Source of the DNA: Deltaproteobacteria bacterium Ga0077539
Lineage (GTDB): Bacteria > Myxococcota_A > Polyangia > Polyangiales > Ga0077539
DNA: 64,000 nt
Direction of reading: 5' to 3'
Assembly (NCBI GenBank): GCA_001465015.1
Contig: LNEO01000197.1
Location: 31,937-95,936 of the forward strand
Under the pieces are notes generated by a model. That model saw nothing but the letters and a program-made list of their open reading frames with translations. It ran no database searches and was not told the DNA's origin. Positions 42,151 through 52,120 of the stretch are shown one piece after another; positions within the stretch are counted from its first letter, which is position 1; every line of letters starts with the position of its first letter. Made by a program: the position numbers and the translations under genes.

Positions 42151-44447
42151 GGCGCACGCCACACGACGTGGCGATCCTCGAGGACCGCTCGGCGGCGCGC
42201 GCGCGCGTCGACGAGGGCGTCCGCGAAGAGCTCTCGCTCGCAGCGCGCGCGGAGCTCTCGCGCGCTCGACGATCGCTCGGAGATCCAGTCGAGCACCGCC
42301 TCGTCGACAGAGAGCGCCGCGCCGGCCTTCGCGAGCTGCGCGCACGAGTCGCTGACGAACCGATGGACGAGCGCTCGACGAGCCTCGCGATCGAGCGCGT
42401 CGAATCGAACGGTCTCGTCGATCACCGCCTCGAGCGAGCGTCCCAGCATCGATGCGTCAGCGGCTCGAGGTCCGGGCGACGGACGGGGATCGCCGAGGAA
42501 AAATCCTGTGCGTTCGACGTCGCTCGTCGTGCTGACGAACGCGATCGTCGCGCGCCGCAGGTCCGCGCTGTCGCCGCGGCTGTCGACCAGGGCGCCTTCG
42601 CGGATCGCGCTCGCCACGAGCGCTCTCGCGTCAGGGTGAGCCAACTCCGGTTGATCGAAGATCACCAGCGCGTTGGGCTGCGCTCGCAGCGCGCGCAAGA
42701 GCGGCGCTCCGTCGTCGTAGCCGACGAAGCCCGCGGCGGTCCCCGTCAGCTTCGCGAGGTCGTGACGCTCGGCAACGCTCGCGAGGTCGAACTCGATGAC
42801 CGGCCGCTCCGACGCGCGAGCGAGCGCGCGGAGCGCCGTGTGTTTTCCGACCGATGGTGGCCCAACGATCCAGAGCACGGCGCGCGGACGACGCGCCTCT
42901 GGGGCGCGCAGCGCCTGCAGCGCGAACGCCGACGCGAGCATCGCCGATCCCTTGGACTGCCCGAGCACCGTCGAAAAGAGCGACTCGCGCACGCGAGCGA
43001 GCAGGTCGCCCGGCGCCTCGGTGAGCTGCGCGACCGACACCCTCGCGAGGCCCGCGACGGCTTCGATCAGGATCGCGTCGTCGACTTCGCGCATTCCTCT
43101 GCGGGCCGCGCGCGCGCACGCGCGGTCGAGCACGTCCACGCCGACGTCGGGCATTCGTCGATCCGCCAGCCAGCGCGCCGACAGCTCGATGACCGCGCGC
43201 ACACGATCCAGAGCGAGCGCGACGCCGTGATGCTTCGCGAGGTCTTCTGCGGCGCTCGTGAGCATGCGCTCGAGCGACGCCGCGTCCGGCTCGCGCACGG
43301 AGATGCGCTCGAACCGTCGCGCCAGCGCAGGATCGCGCTGAATCGAACGCTCGTAGCCCTCTTCTGTCGTCGCTCCGATGAGCGAAATCTCGCCGCGCGC
43401 CATGGCTGGCTTCAACACTTCGGCGATCGACAGCTGGCCCGCGCCGCCGTTGGCTGACACCAGCGTGTGCACTTCGTCGAGAAAGAGGATGATCCCCCGA
43501 TCTCCGCGGGCCTCTTCGAGAAGGCGCTGCAAGCGGGCTTCGAGCTCGCCGCGCAGCGACGTCCCCGCGGTCAGCGACGCGACGCTCACTTCGATGACCC
43601 GCGCCCGTCGCAGCGGCGCCGCGACGCTTCCCTCCACGATCCGCTGCGCGAGTCGCTCGACGATCGCTGTCTTTCCGACGCCGGCGGGGCCGACGAGGCA
43701 CGGGTTGCTCTTTCGCTTGCGGCAGAGCACGTCGACGAGCGCGTCGAGCTCCTCGTCTCGACCGGTGATGCGATCGAGCTTTCCCTCTCGCGCGAGCTGA
43801 CAGAGGTCACGCCCAACCCGGTCGAGCACGCTGTCGTACGTGGCGCGCGTGCGCTGAACGGCGGCGAGCGCCGCGGGCGAAGGACCTCGATCCGCCGACG
43901 GGGTGCCGTCGATCGCCGCGCGAAGCGCCGCGGCCCCAGGCGCCAGCGCAAGCTCGTCGAGTAACGCCAGCGCCGCGCCCCGCGCGGCCGACGGCAGCGA
44001 CGGCCGTGACCCGAGCGGCACGAGCGCCTCGATCGCAGCTCGATCTGCGCCAGTGCGGGCGAGGGCGAGGGCGAGGTTGGTTCGGGCCGACGCGTCGTGC
44101 GCGTCGAGCTCGAGCGACCGTCGGCAGTGAGCGATCGCAGCGTCGTAGCGACCGATCGCCACTTCGACTCCGCCGAGCCGCGCCCACATCGACGCGTCGG
44201 TGATCGCGAGCTCGCACGCGCGTTCGGCGCTCTCGACGGCGCGAAGAGGAAGATCGAGATAGAAGAGCGCACGAGACAACAGCGAGTGCGCCGTCGCGCA
44301 GTCGGGGTCTTCGCGGATCCAACGCTCTGCGCGTTCGCGGGCGAGCGCGAACTCTCCTTCGAGCACGAGGGCTTCGATCTCGGTTTGCTCTCGCGGCGCG
44401 TCGGCCGGTCGACTGGCCGCTGACGGGGCTGGCTTTTTCCGCGTCAT
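42147..44447 (-). CDS. TPR plus tandem AAA+ ATPase, ClpA/ClpB-like
   Basis: Two TPR-like units; DRITGRDEELDALVDVLCRKRKSNPCLVGPAGVGKTAIVERLAQRI; LFLDEVHTLVSANGGAGQLSIAEVLKPAMARGEISLIGATTEEGYERSIQRDPALARRFERI; second AAA with GPPSVGKHTALRALA. Confidence 0.88.
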   Translation of the reverse strand: MTRKKPAPSAASRPADAPREQTEIEALVLEGEFALARERAERWIREDPDCATAHSLLSRALFYLDLPLRAVESAERACELAITDASMWARLGGVEVAIGRYDAAIAHCRRSLELDAHDASARTNLALALARTGADRAAIEALVPLGSRPSLPSAARGAALALLDELALAPGAAALRAAIDGTPSADRGPSPAALAAVQRTRATYDSVLDRVGRDLCQLAREGKLDRITGRDEELDALVDVLCRKRKSNPCLVGPAGVGKTAIVERLAQRIVEGSVAAPLRRARVIEVSVASLTAGTSLRGELEARLQRLLEEARGDRGIILFLDEVHTLVSANGGAGQLSIAEVLKPAMARGEISLIGATTEEGYERSIQRDPALARRFERISVREPDAASLERMLTSAAEDLAKHHGVALALDRVRAVIELSARWLADRRMPDVGVDVLDRACARAARRGMREVDDAILIEAVAGLARVSVAQLTEAPGDLLARVRESLFSTVLGQSKGSAMLASAFALQALRAPEARRPRAVLWIVGPPSVGKHTALRALARASERPVIEFDLASVAERHDLAKLTGTAAGFVGYDDGAPLLRALRAQPNALVIFDQPELAHPDARALVASAIREGALVDSRGDSADLRRATIAFVSTTSDVERTGFFLGDPRPSPGPRAADASMLGRSLEAVIDETVRFDALDREARRALVHRFVSDSCAQLAKAGAALSVDEAVLDWISERSSSARELRARCERELFADALVDARARRRAVLEDRHVVWRAP

Positions 44448-45331
44448 TGGTGGGCTCCCATCAGCGGGCTCGCGCCGCAGCTCGGGCAGCGTCCGCGGCT
44501 CGCGCACGACCCGCAGCTCCAACGGCCGCACGCCTCGCACCACAGCGCGCACCGATCGCACCGCGCGTCACCGCAGCGACCGCAGACCGTAAACCTGCGT
44601 CGCACCGCTTCGCAGCGGGCGCAGCGGGCGCCGTCGTTCACGCTCGCAGCGTAGGCCCTCCATTCGATGGTCGCCGCGTGCCCACCACACGAGACCCGCC
44701 AGCGGCTCACGCGTCGCTCGAACCCGAGGTCGACCAGGGCGAGGGGCGTCACGGTCATCGTCGGCGCGAGCGCTTCGACCGTTCGATCCACGAAGATCGC
44801 TCCAGCTCTCGCGACGGCCTCGCGCTGCGAGGAGATCGCTTCGTCGACGCAGTCGAGCGCGTACTCGACAGCCCGGTCACGGCCGGCTCGCGCGCGCTCG
44901 ATCTTCTCGGCGATCGTCCTCGCGAGCGAATCGCGGGCGTGCGCTTCGACGGCGTTTCTCGCGCGATCGAGCAGCGCGGTCGCGCGAGCCACGTCGATGC
45001 CCGTGAGCTTCATCGCCCGCATTTGCGCCAGCGATTCGTCGAACGCCGTCAGGTCTCGCGCGACGAGCTCCTGCTCTGGACGATCGTCGTCGAAGCTGAC
45101 CGTGTACCGCTGGCCGACCTCGAAGTCCGACAGTCCGACGTCGAAGAGCGCCGTCGAGCGACGGAGGGTCTCGACCTTGTCCTCCGAGGCGCGGGTCACA
45201 CGAGCGCCAGCGAGCGCCGCGGGTCTCGCGATCGTCCGCTCGGGGGCGGTCGATATCGCGCGGGCGCTCGCGCACAGTCCTGGCGTCGGTCGCACGAGAG
45301 CGAGCATCGGTTCTTTCAGGGCGAGTAGCAT
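44444..45331 (-). CDS. Cys-rich zinc-ribbon/RING-like C-terminal domain protein
   Basis: CARCEAVRRRFTVCGRCGDARCDRCALWCEACGRWSCGSCASRGRCPSCGASPL; ATGA overlap with downstream gene. Confidence 0.75.
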   Translation of the reverse strand: MLLALKEPMLALVRPTPGLCASARAISTAPERTIARPAALAGARVTRASEDKVETLRRSTALFDVGLSDFEVGQRYTVSFDDDRPEQELVARDLTAFDESLAQMRAMKLTGIDVARATALLDRARNAVEAHARDSLARTIAEKIERARAGRDRAVEYALDCVDEAISSQREAVARAGAIFVDRTVEALAPTMTVTPLALVDLGFERRVSRWRVSCGGHAATIEWRAYAASVNDGARCARCEAVRRRFTVCGRCGDARCDRCALWCEACGRWSCGSCASRGRCPSCGASPLMGAHQ

Positions 45332-45405
45332 CCTGTACCGCGAAACGCGCTGCGCGTCCCGCGGCGATCACCGCGCATCGACCGCAGAAATTCCAGCGCG
45401 TTTCG

Positions 45406-46206
45406 TCAACTCTGCGGCGCGGCGTCGAGCCACCGCTCGAGTCCTCGACGCTCGCCTGCCGCGACCGCATCGGGCCGGGAAACTCGAACGGTCCTCGTGC
45501 TCAGAAGCGCGCCGAGCTCGGCGTCACGCGCGGACGGACCAGCGTCCGCTCCGCGAAATCGCGCGAGAAACGCTCTCCGCGAGCCGAGCTCTTCCGGCGC
45601 CACGAGCGAGTACAACGCGAACGCCTGTTCGATCGTCGCGACGCTCTCTGGCGGCGCGCCGACGACGCAATATCGAGCGTTGGAGACCGCTCGCTGCGCC
45701 GCTCGATCGAGCGAGAGCGCGTCGTCCGAGACGAACACCTCGCCGTTCGACCGCTCGCCGGTGTCGAGCTCGATCGCGTCGATCGCCGCGCGCAACGCTT
45801 CGCTCCCGACGCATCGGATCGCGATCGCGCCGCGGAGTTGAACCAGCGCGCGGACGAACGCGAGCGCGGCCTCGATCCAGCGCTCTGCGGTCGGCGCGAT
45901 CAGCGCGCATCGCCCGTCGCACGCCTCGAGCGCCCTCCGGGTGTTCGAATCGAGCTCGGGGGTCGGCGCGTCGCACTGCGCCCTCAGCGATTCGAGCTCG
46001 ACGAGCGAGCATTGCGACAGCGCCACGTTGCGGTGAATCACGGTCAGCTCGACGGCCGCAGCGGCGCTGACCGGTTCATGTCCGATCGCGCTGCCGCACT
46101 GCGCGCAAGCGCCGCGCGAAGCACGTTCGAGCCACCCGCAGCGCGCGCAGCGGGCGAATCGACCTCGCGGGTCGATCAGCGTCTCTGCAGATCCCTCACC
46201 GCTCAC
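45406..46206 (-). CDS. zinc-ribbon-containing hypothetical protein
   Basis: CARCGWLERASRGACAQCGSAIGHEP; GTG start at 46206 overlaps stop of upstream gene by 4 nt. Confidence 0.72.
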   Translation of the reverse strand: MSGEGSAETLIDPRGRFARCARCGWLERASRGACAQCGSAIGHEPVSAAAAVELTVIHRNVALSQCSLVELESLRAQCDAPTPELDSNTRRALEACDGRCALIAPTAERWIEAALAFVRALVQLRGAIAIRCVGSEALRAAIDAIELDTGERSNGEVFVSDDALSLDRAAQRAVSNARYCVVGAPPESVATIEQAFALYSLVAPEELGSRRAFLARFRGADAGPSARDAELGALLSTRTVRVSRPDAVAAGERRGLERWLDAAPQS

Positions 46207-47691
46207 AGCGCGACTCGACCCGTGTTCGCGTCGATCGCGGTGCTCGCTGGTCGAGTCCGTCCGCGGGCCCACTTGCGGAGGGCGTCGATCGACTCCCTCG
46301 CGGTCTTCGAGAGCGAGACCGTCTCGCCGACCGCTCGCAAGAGATCTCGGAGTTCGAGCTCACGCTGCTCGGAGAACGCATAGAGCAACGCTCCCACCAC
46401 GCATTGCTCGAGCTCCGCGCCGCTGAAGCCATCGGTGCGCGAAGACAGTTCGTCGAGGTCGAACCTCGCCGGCTCGCGCCCCCGTCGCGAGAGGTGAATC
46501 GACAGCACCTCCGCACGCTCGAGCCGCGACGGAAGGTCCACGAAGAACACCTCGTCGAAGCGCCCTTTGCGCAGGAGCTCCGGCGGAAGTGCGCTCACGT
46601 CGTTCGACGTCGCGATCACGAAGACATGAGCAGCACGGTCCTGCAGCCAGGTCAGTAGCGCGCCGAACACGCGAGACGCGGTGCCGGCGTCACCGCCCCG
46701 CGTCAGGTCGCCGAACGCGCGCCCGAGCTCGTCCAGCCACAACACGCACGGCGCCGCCGCTTCAGCCTGCGCGAGCGCGCGGCGTACGTTCGCCTCGCTC
46801 GCGCCGACGAGGCCGTGAAACAGCCGTCCCACGTCGAGCCGAAGCAAGGGAAGGGACCAACGCCGAGCGATCGCTCGCGCGCACGTCGACTTTCCCCCTC
46901 CCTGTACGCCCACCAGAAACACCCCTCGGGGCGCGTCGACGCCAAACGCGCGCGCCTCGTCGGTCCACGCTCGAGCGCGCAGGTCGAGCCAACGCTTGAG
47001 CGCGTCGAGCCCGCCGAGTTGATCGAGTCCGCGCTCTGGTTCGATCGGCTCGAGCAGGGCTCCGTCGCTCGCGGCGCGGTCTCGCTCGATCCGGACTTCG
47101 TCGAGCGAACGCTCGTCGAGCGAGCCGTAGCGGACGACGGCCCGCCGGATCGCCAGTGAAAATGCGTCGCAACGAAGCCCCCGCGCCGCCGCCGCGAGCC
47201 GAGGCGCGAGCGCGACGCTCGTCGGGCCACGATCGATTTCGGTGACGACCGCGGCGAGCTCGTCGTGCGAGGGAGGCGTCACGAAGACCTTCGCGCAGTC
47301 GCCTCGCAGCTCGGGGACCGGGCACGCGACAGGAGCGCAAAAGACCAGGGATTTTCCTGCTGCTGCGAGGGGCGCGCGAAGCTCGCGCAGCCTTCGTACG
47401 ACGACGGCTTGCGCGAGAAACGGGTGGATATCCAGCGCCGCGAGCACCGCCCGCCCGTCGGCGCGGGCAAACGCGTCGAGCGCCGCGATCGGATCGGCCG
47501 TCTTGCTGTCGACCCCGCTCGATCGAAGCGCGTGCAATCCCCGAACGCAGGACCACCGCTGCATCGCGCGACCCGTCGCGGCGCAGACACGCTCGAGCGC
47601 CGCCTTCTTCGGCCTCGAGCCAGACGAGCGGGGCGCCAGCGCGGAGCGCCAGAGAGAGCTCTTCCTCCCAATCAACGGGGGCTGTGGCCAT
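46203..47691 (-). CDS. Ycf46-like AAA+ ATPase; reading frame broken by a 1-nt shift near 47600-47610
   Basis: Start MATAPVDWEEELSLALRAGAPLVWLEAEE (ORF 46762..47691 frame) continues in ORF 46203..48566 frame as AALERVCAATGRAMQRWSCVRGLHAL...DIHPFLAQAVVVRRLREL...GVFLVGVQGGGKSTCARAIA...CVLWLDELGRAF... Confidence 0.82.
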
Positions 47692-47798
47692 TCGCCGGCG
47701 GAGTGTACCGCAGCACGCGCGGCGCCGCGCAGCGCGAAGACTGTCGGTCTCTCGATCGCCGTCATGGTTGACGTTCTGCGAATCCAGGGCATGTTGTC

Positions 47799-48434
47799 AT
47801 GCAGTCGATGCGGCAACGTATCAGTGTAGAACACCCGCTCATGCTCGGCTCGCGCTCGCCGAGGCGCGCGCAGCTGCTCGCGCAATGCGGCGTTCCCTAC
47901 GAGGTCTTCGCGACGGACGTGGACGAACGCCTTCAAGCAGGCGAGCGGCCAGACGCGCTCGCGACGCGCCTGGCGAGGCAAAAGGGCGCAGCCACCGTGA
48001 GCGCCTTTCAAAAGAGCGGACGTGACCCGAGCGCGCATTGGTTTCTTTGCGCCGACACGATCGTCCACGTGCAAGGCGAGCTGCTCGGCAAGCCGCGAGA
48101 CATTCAAGACGCGCGTCGCATGCTTCGTCTGCTCTCGGGTCGGACGCATTTCGTGACGACCGGCTTCGTCGTGCACAGCGCCGATGTCTTCGATGCTCCC
48201 GTGTACGCCGAGACGACCGCGGTGACGTTTCGTCCCGTCGCTGAGGACGAGGTCCAGCGCTATGTCGCGAGCGGCGAGGGCACCGACAAGGCTGGCGGGT
48301 ACGCGATCCAAGGGCTCGCGAGCGCGTTTTGCGAGCGGCTCGAGGGCTCGTACGCCAACGTCGTGGGGCTCCCTGTGCATCGCGTCATCGAAGTGCTCCT
48401 CGACCTCGGAGCGATCGACGGATACCCGCTGTGA
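47799..48434 (+). CDS. maf: Maf-family nucleotide pyrophosphatase
   Basis: LGSRSPRRAQLLAQCGVPYEV, CADTIVHVQGELLGKPRD, GEGTDKAGGYAIQGLASAFCERLEGSYANVVGLPV. Confidence 0.93.
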   Translation: MQSMRQRISVEHPLMLGSRSPRRAQLLAQCGVPYEVFATDVDERLQAGERPDALATRLARQKGAATVSAFQKSGRDPSAHWFLCADTIVHVQGELLGKPRDIQDARRMLRLLSGRTHFVTTGFVVHSADVFDAPVYAETTAVTFRPVAEDEVQRYVASGEGTDKAGGYAIQGLASAFCERLEGSYANVVGLPVHRVIEVLLDLGAIDGYPL

Positions 48435-49150
48435 CTGCGCAGCACGAAGCGTCGATCGCGGCGTCGATCGCCGCGGTTCGCGCGTCGATCGAGTCTGCGT
48501 GCGCAGCGGTCGGGCGCGATCCCCGCTCGGTCCAGCTCGTCGCCGTCTCGAAGCTTCAACCAGCATCGTCGATCCGAGCTGCGTACGCCGCTGGGCACCG
48601 TGATTTTGGCGAAAATTACGTTCAGGAGCTCACAACGAAGCACGCCGAGCTCGCGGGTCTCGAGGGGCTTCGATGGCACGTCACCGGACACCTGCAGCGC
48701 AACAAGGCTCGCGACGTCGTCGCGCTCGCCGCGCTCGTTCACACGGTTGATTCTGAGCGCATCGCAGTGGCCCTCGATCGGGCTTGCGTCGAGATCGAGC
48801 GCGCGTCGCTCCCTGTGCTCGTACAGGTCAACGTCGGCGGCGAAGCGCAGAAGTCTGGTTGCGATCCGGCCGCTCTTCCGTCGCTGCTCGACGCGCTCGC
48901 GAAGCTGCCTCGCGTCCGCGTCGCGGGACTGATGACCGTTCCGCCCCACACCGAGGACGCCGCAGAGTCGAAGCGGTATTTCGATGCGCTCGTCCAGCTT
49001 CGCGACGCAAACGGCGGCGCGACTTCGCTGCCCGAGCTGTCCATGGGCATGACGCACGACCTGAGCTACGCGGTCGCCGCGGGCGCGACGATCGTTCGCG
49101 TCGGAACAGCGATCTTCGGAGAGAGACCGCCACGCTCGAGCTCGAACTGA
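48431..49150 (+). CDS. yggS: YggS-family PLP homeostasis protein
   Basis: LVAVSKLQPASSIRAAYAAGHRDFGENYVQEL, WHVTGHLQRNKA, VNVGGEAQKSG, LSMGMTHDLSYAVAAGATIVRVGTAIFGER. GTG start overlaps maf stop. Confidence 0.94.
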   Translation: MTAQHEASIAASIAAVRASIESACAAVGRDPRSVQLVAVSKLQPASSIRAAYAAGHRDFGENYVQELTTKHAELAGLEGLRWHVTGHLQRNKARDVVALAALVHTVDSERIAVALDRACVEIERASLPVLVQVNVGGEAQKSGCDPAALPSLLDALAKLPRVRVAGLMTVPPHTEDAAESKRYFDALVQLRDANGGATSLPELSMGMTHDLSYAVAAGATIVRVGTAIFGERPPRSSSN

Positions 49151-49200
49151 GCGCGCGTCGTCGATTCACGTCCCCCGTGCGATGACCTGGCTCGCGACGA

Positions 49201-49593
49201 TCAGGCCGTGTCGCTCGCGGCCTGTGCGCTGTCTTCCGCGGCCAGAGCACGATCGATCTCTTCGATCGCCTCTGCCACCGCGCGGCGCGCGGCCGCTTCG
49301 ACCTCGCGCTCGCGCGCCTCTGCGGCGGCGACGGCGCGCTTCGCTTCGTCACGAGCCTCGTCGGCCTTGCGTCGAGCCGTCGCGAGCTCGTCGGCGAGGT
49401 CGAGCGCGACGAGCGCGAGCACCGTGGCGGGCGCGGCGTTGCGCGTCGAGCCTTGAATCGTCGAGAATCGATCGTTGACGAGCTTGGCCAACTCGACAAG
49501 GTGCGTCTCGTCCGCGTGCGCGCGAAGGCGGATGCGTTGTCCGCCGATCTCGAGCGCGATCGCTGCGCGCGGCTTGTCGAGTTCGGACGTCAT
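49201..49593 (-). CDS. zapA: cell division protein ZapA-like
   Basis: IALEIGGQRIRLRAHADETHLVELAKLVNDRFSTIQ...VLALVALDLADEL. Confidence 0.82.
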   Translation of the reverse strand: MTSELDKPRAAIALEIGGQRIRLRAHADETHLVELAKLVNDRFSTIQGSTRNAAPATVLALVALDLADELATARRKADEARDEAKRAVAAAEAREREVEAAARRAVAEAIEEIDRALAAEDSAQAASDTA

Positions 49594-49687
49594 CGAAGAC
49601 ACCTTACCGATGGCGTTTCGATCGTTCAAGTCCCCACGCGCGCGCATTTCGCAGTCGCTACGACAGAAGAGGTCGCTGTGCGTCGAT

Positions 49688-50713
49688 TCAGTCCGCGTCG
49701 TCTTCCGGTGACGATGGCGTCGGGGCGCTCGATCGCCGCAGGACGGACCCGACGAACGAGCCGAGATCGAGGCCGAGCAGACCGCTCACCGTGGCGCGCG
49801 CGGCCGCGACGCGCGTCGCGGACTCGAGCGCAGGAGCCACGCGGTCCATCAGCGATCCGAGCATGCCTCTCGCTGTGACGATCGCCGAGCGCGCGACATC
49901 CGCCCCGAGCGCGGCGACGACCCAGGGCGGCGTCGGGTCGATTGCGAGCTGGCCCTCGTTGAACGCTCGCGACCACGCTCCCGCTTGCTCGCTTCGAAGG
50001 AGCGCTTCGAGGGTCGAGGTCTTCGTGTGTACTCCGACATGAACCGACGCGAGCTCCCGATCGATCCATGCGCGCACGGCTTGCGTGTCGCGACGCGCGT
50101 CGCCGCTGAGCGCGCCGACTGCGTCGACGATCCGTTCGGTTCCGATGATCGTGAGCGGCGCGCCCACCGGTCTCGCGACCGCGATCGCGGCGTCGAGCGT
50201 CGAATCGTCGCGAAACAGCAGCGCAAACGCGGCCCTGCCCGCGGGCAGGACGAGGTCTGCGGTCGCGTCGACCACGGTTCGCGTCGGTCGCGGCAGGCCG
50301 CCTGGGACGAGGTCGGGCCAGAAGAACAGCCTTCGTTCATCGACGATCTCTCGAACCGCGTCGAGCAGCAGCAGCCATCCCTCGCGCGACGGCTCGTCGA
50401 GGTCGACGCGCGCTCCCCAGCGGTCCAGCAACAGCTCGAGCGCGCCCTCTTCGATCGCGATGACGAAGCGCGCGTCGAACTGCTCGGCGAGCGCTTGCAT
50501 CGAGCTCGCGCCACGCCAGGCCGTCGCTTCGCAGCGTCCCCTGTGCGAGTGCACGGCCGCGACCACCGCTGCGTCGCGAAACACCAGCAGCAACAGCCCG
50601 CCTGGCGCGCGCTCGCGCGCTGCGTGAGCGTTGGGAGGACGCGACGCGAACCCAGGCGCGAAGATCGTCACGAGGCGGTGCCAGCTCTTGGCGTCGAACC
50701 CTTCGAATCGCAT
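49688..50713 (-). CDS. hypothetical protein
   Basis: 341-aa ORF from ATG 50713 (MRFEGFDAKSWHRLVTIFAPGF...), overlapping the upstream stop by 1 nt. Confidence 0.72.
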   Translation of the reverse strand: MRFEGFDAKSWHRLVTIFAPGFASRPPNAHAARERAPGGLLLLVFRDAAVVAAVHSHRGRCEATAWRGASSMQALAEQFDARFVIAIEEGALELLLDRWGARVDLDEPSREGWLLLLDAVREIVDERRLFFWPDLVPGGLPRPTRTVVDATADLVLPAGRAAFALLFRDDSTLDAAIAVARPVGAPLTIIGTERIVDAVGALSGDARRDTQAVRAWIDRELASVHVGVHTKTSTLEALLRSEQAGAWSRAFNEGQLAIDPTPPWVVAALGADVARSAIVTARGMLGSLMDRVAPALESATRVAAARATVSGLLGLDLGSFVGSVLRRSSAPTPSSPEDDAD

Positions 50714-52104
50714 CACGACGCCCGGTCCTCTCGTCGGTGAAACACTGCGACCGCGCCTGGCTGCATCGTGTGTTCGCCTCCTGGAATCCAGCGCTGGCGG
50801 GGGTCGCGGACGGTCGCAGGCGTCATCGTCGTCGAGAGCAGGACGAGCTGTCCGTCCGAGCGGCGCGCGAGGACCGCGCGCGAGACGTCGCACTCGAGCT
50901 CGAGCTCCGAGAGAGTTTGGTCCCCGCGAACCTCGTGGTGGTCGAGCAAGCCGAACTGCGCGAGCCAGCCGCGCGAGATCGGCGACAACCACCCTGATGG
51001 TCGTGCGACGGGCGTCGCGTCTCCTTCGTGCACCGTCGGCGCGATCGCGCTGCACTCGTCGAACAGCGCGCGCCACCGCTGCGCGACTCGTTGCGCGACG
51101 CCCTTGGGGTCGAGCAACGATCCCACCCATCCTTCGCCGCACCAGGCGTAGCGCAGGACGATTTCGCTCGCGCCGGCGGCGATCGCGACGCGCGCCACCG
51201 CCGCGGCGTCTCGGTTGCGAAGCGGGCGCGCGAACGGCGACGAGCCGCACTGAACGTCGAAGCGCGCTCCGTGCGCGCTCGTCGCGACGGCGTCGCTTAC
51301 CTCGGCCCACAGCGCCTCGCTCCCCACGGAGGTGAACGGCAGCGCGCAATCTACTGGAAATCGAGCGGCGATCGAGTGGGCTGCGGGCGCGGCGGTGCGC
51401 GGTCCGATCAGCGAGCAGCGGAGCTTGTCCTCTGGCGCGCCGCTCTCGAGCGCCGCGTTGGCGAGAGCCTCGTACCACGCCAGCGCGATGCGATCGGCGC
51501 GCTCGGCGCGCTCGGCGCGCTCGGCGGGAACCGGCCCGGCGTCAGGGTGGCGGTCTTCGTCGATCGGGTCGCGAAGGGGGGCGAAGGTTCCGGCGCCCAC
51601 GGTAAGCGAGTCGATTCGGTCGAAGCCGCTCTCGCCGACCGCGCGGGTCGCGGCGCGAATCCACGCCGCGCAGCGATCGATGAAGACACGGCTGGCGAAG
51701 GATGGCGCCGCAGTGGGGGTAAGGGAGATCGGCTCGATCACCGCGCCCCGCCGCGCGTTGCGCGCGATGACGGCGGGGTCGTCGATCACCGTTCGAGGAA
51801 CGCCGAAGCCCGGCTCTCCCTCGACGCACCGCGGTCCCAACCGCACACGCACGGCGAGACCCGCGCGCCTGGCGGCGTCGATCGCGCCGTGAATCGAGCG
51901 AGCGCCGCGCTCGCGCGCGTCGAAGTCGAAGCGTCCAGCGCTGGCTTCGTGTTTGGACCACACCAGCGGCAAATCGACAGCGTCGAAGCCGAGCTCGCGA
52001 AGCGTCGCGAACCCGACGTCGAGCGCGGCGGGGTCGATCGTGTCGAACCGCACCATTGCTGCGCGAGTCGCGCGCGCGGTGCTGGTCAATGAAGCGTTGC
52101 TCAT
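50713..52104 (-). CDS. glycoside-hydrolase-like TIM-barrel protein (GH35/GH42-like)
   Basis: DVGFATLRELGFDAVDLPLVWSKHEASAGRFDF, AARRAGLAVRVRLGPRCVEGEPGFGVP; C-terminal beta-rich part. Confidence 0.65.
   Translation of the reverse strand: MSNASLTSTARATRAAMVRFDTIDPAALDVGFATLRELGFDAVDLPLVWSKHEASAGRFDFDARERGARSIHGAIDAARRAGLAVRVRLGPRCVEGEPGFGVPRTVIDDPAVIARNARRGAVIEPISLTPTAAPSFASRVFIDRCAAWIRAATRAVGESGFDRIDSLTVGAGTFAPLRDPIDEDRHPDAGPVPAERAERAERADRIALAWYEALANAALESGAPEDKLRCSLIGPRTAAPAAHSIAARFPVDCALPFTSVGSEALWAEVSDAVATSAHGARFDVQCGSSPFARPLRNRDAAAVARVAIAAGASEIVLRYAWCGEGWVGSLLDPKGVAQRVAQRWRALFDECSAIAPTVHEGDATPVARPSGWLSPISRGWLAQFGLLDHHEVRGDQTLSELELECDVSRAVLARRSDGQLVLLSTTMTPATVRDPRQRWIPGGEHTMQPGAVAVFHRREDRAS
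51499..51525 (+). repeat. three perfect 9-nt tandem units inside CDS
   Basis: (gcgctcggc)x3, encoding AERAERAER on the minus strand. Confidence 0.9.
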
Positions 52105-52120
52105 CGTGTTGCGTCTTCGC

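Noticed and set aside
47695-48566. N-terminal extension of minus ORF 46203..48566
   Set aside because: Antisense to maf; arises because the frame break near 47605 displaces the true start at 47691.
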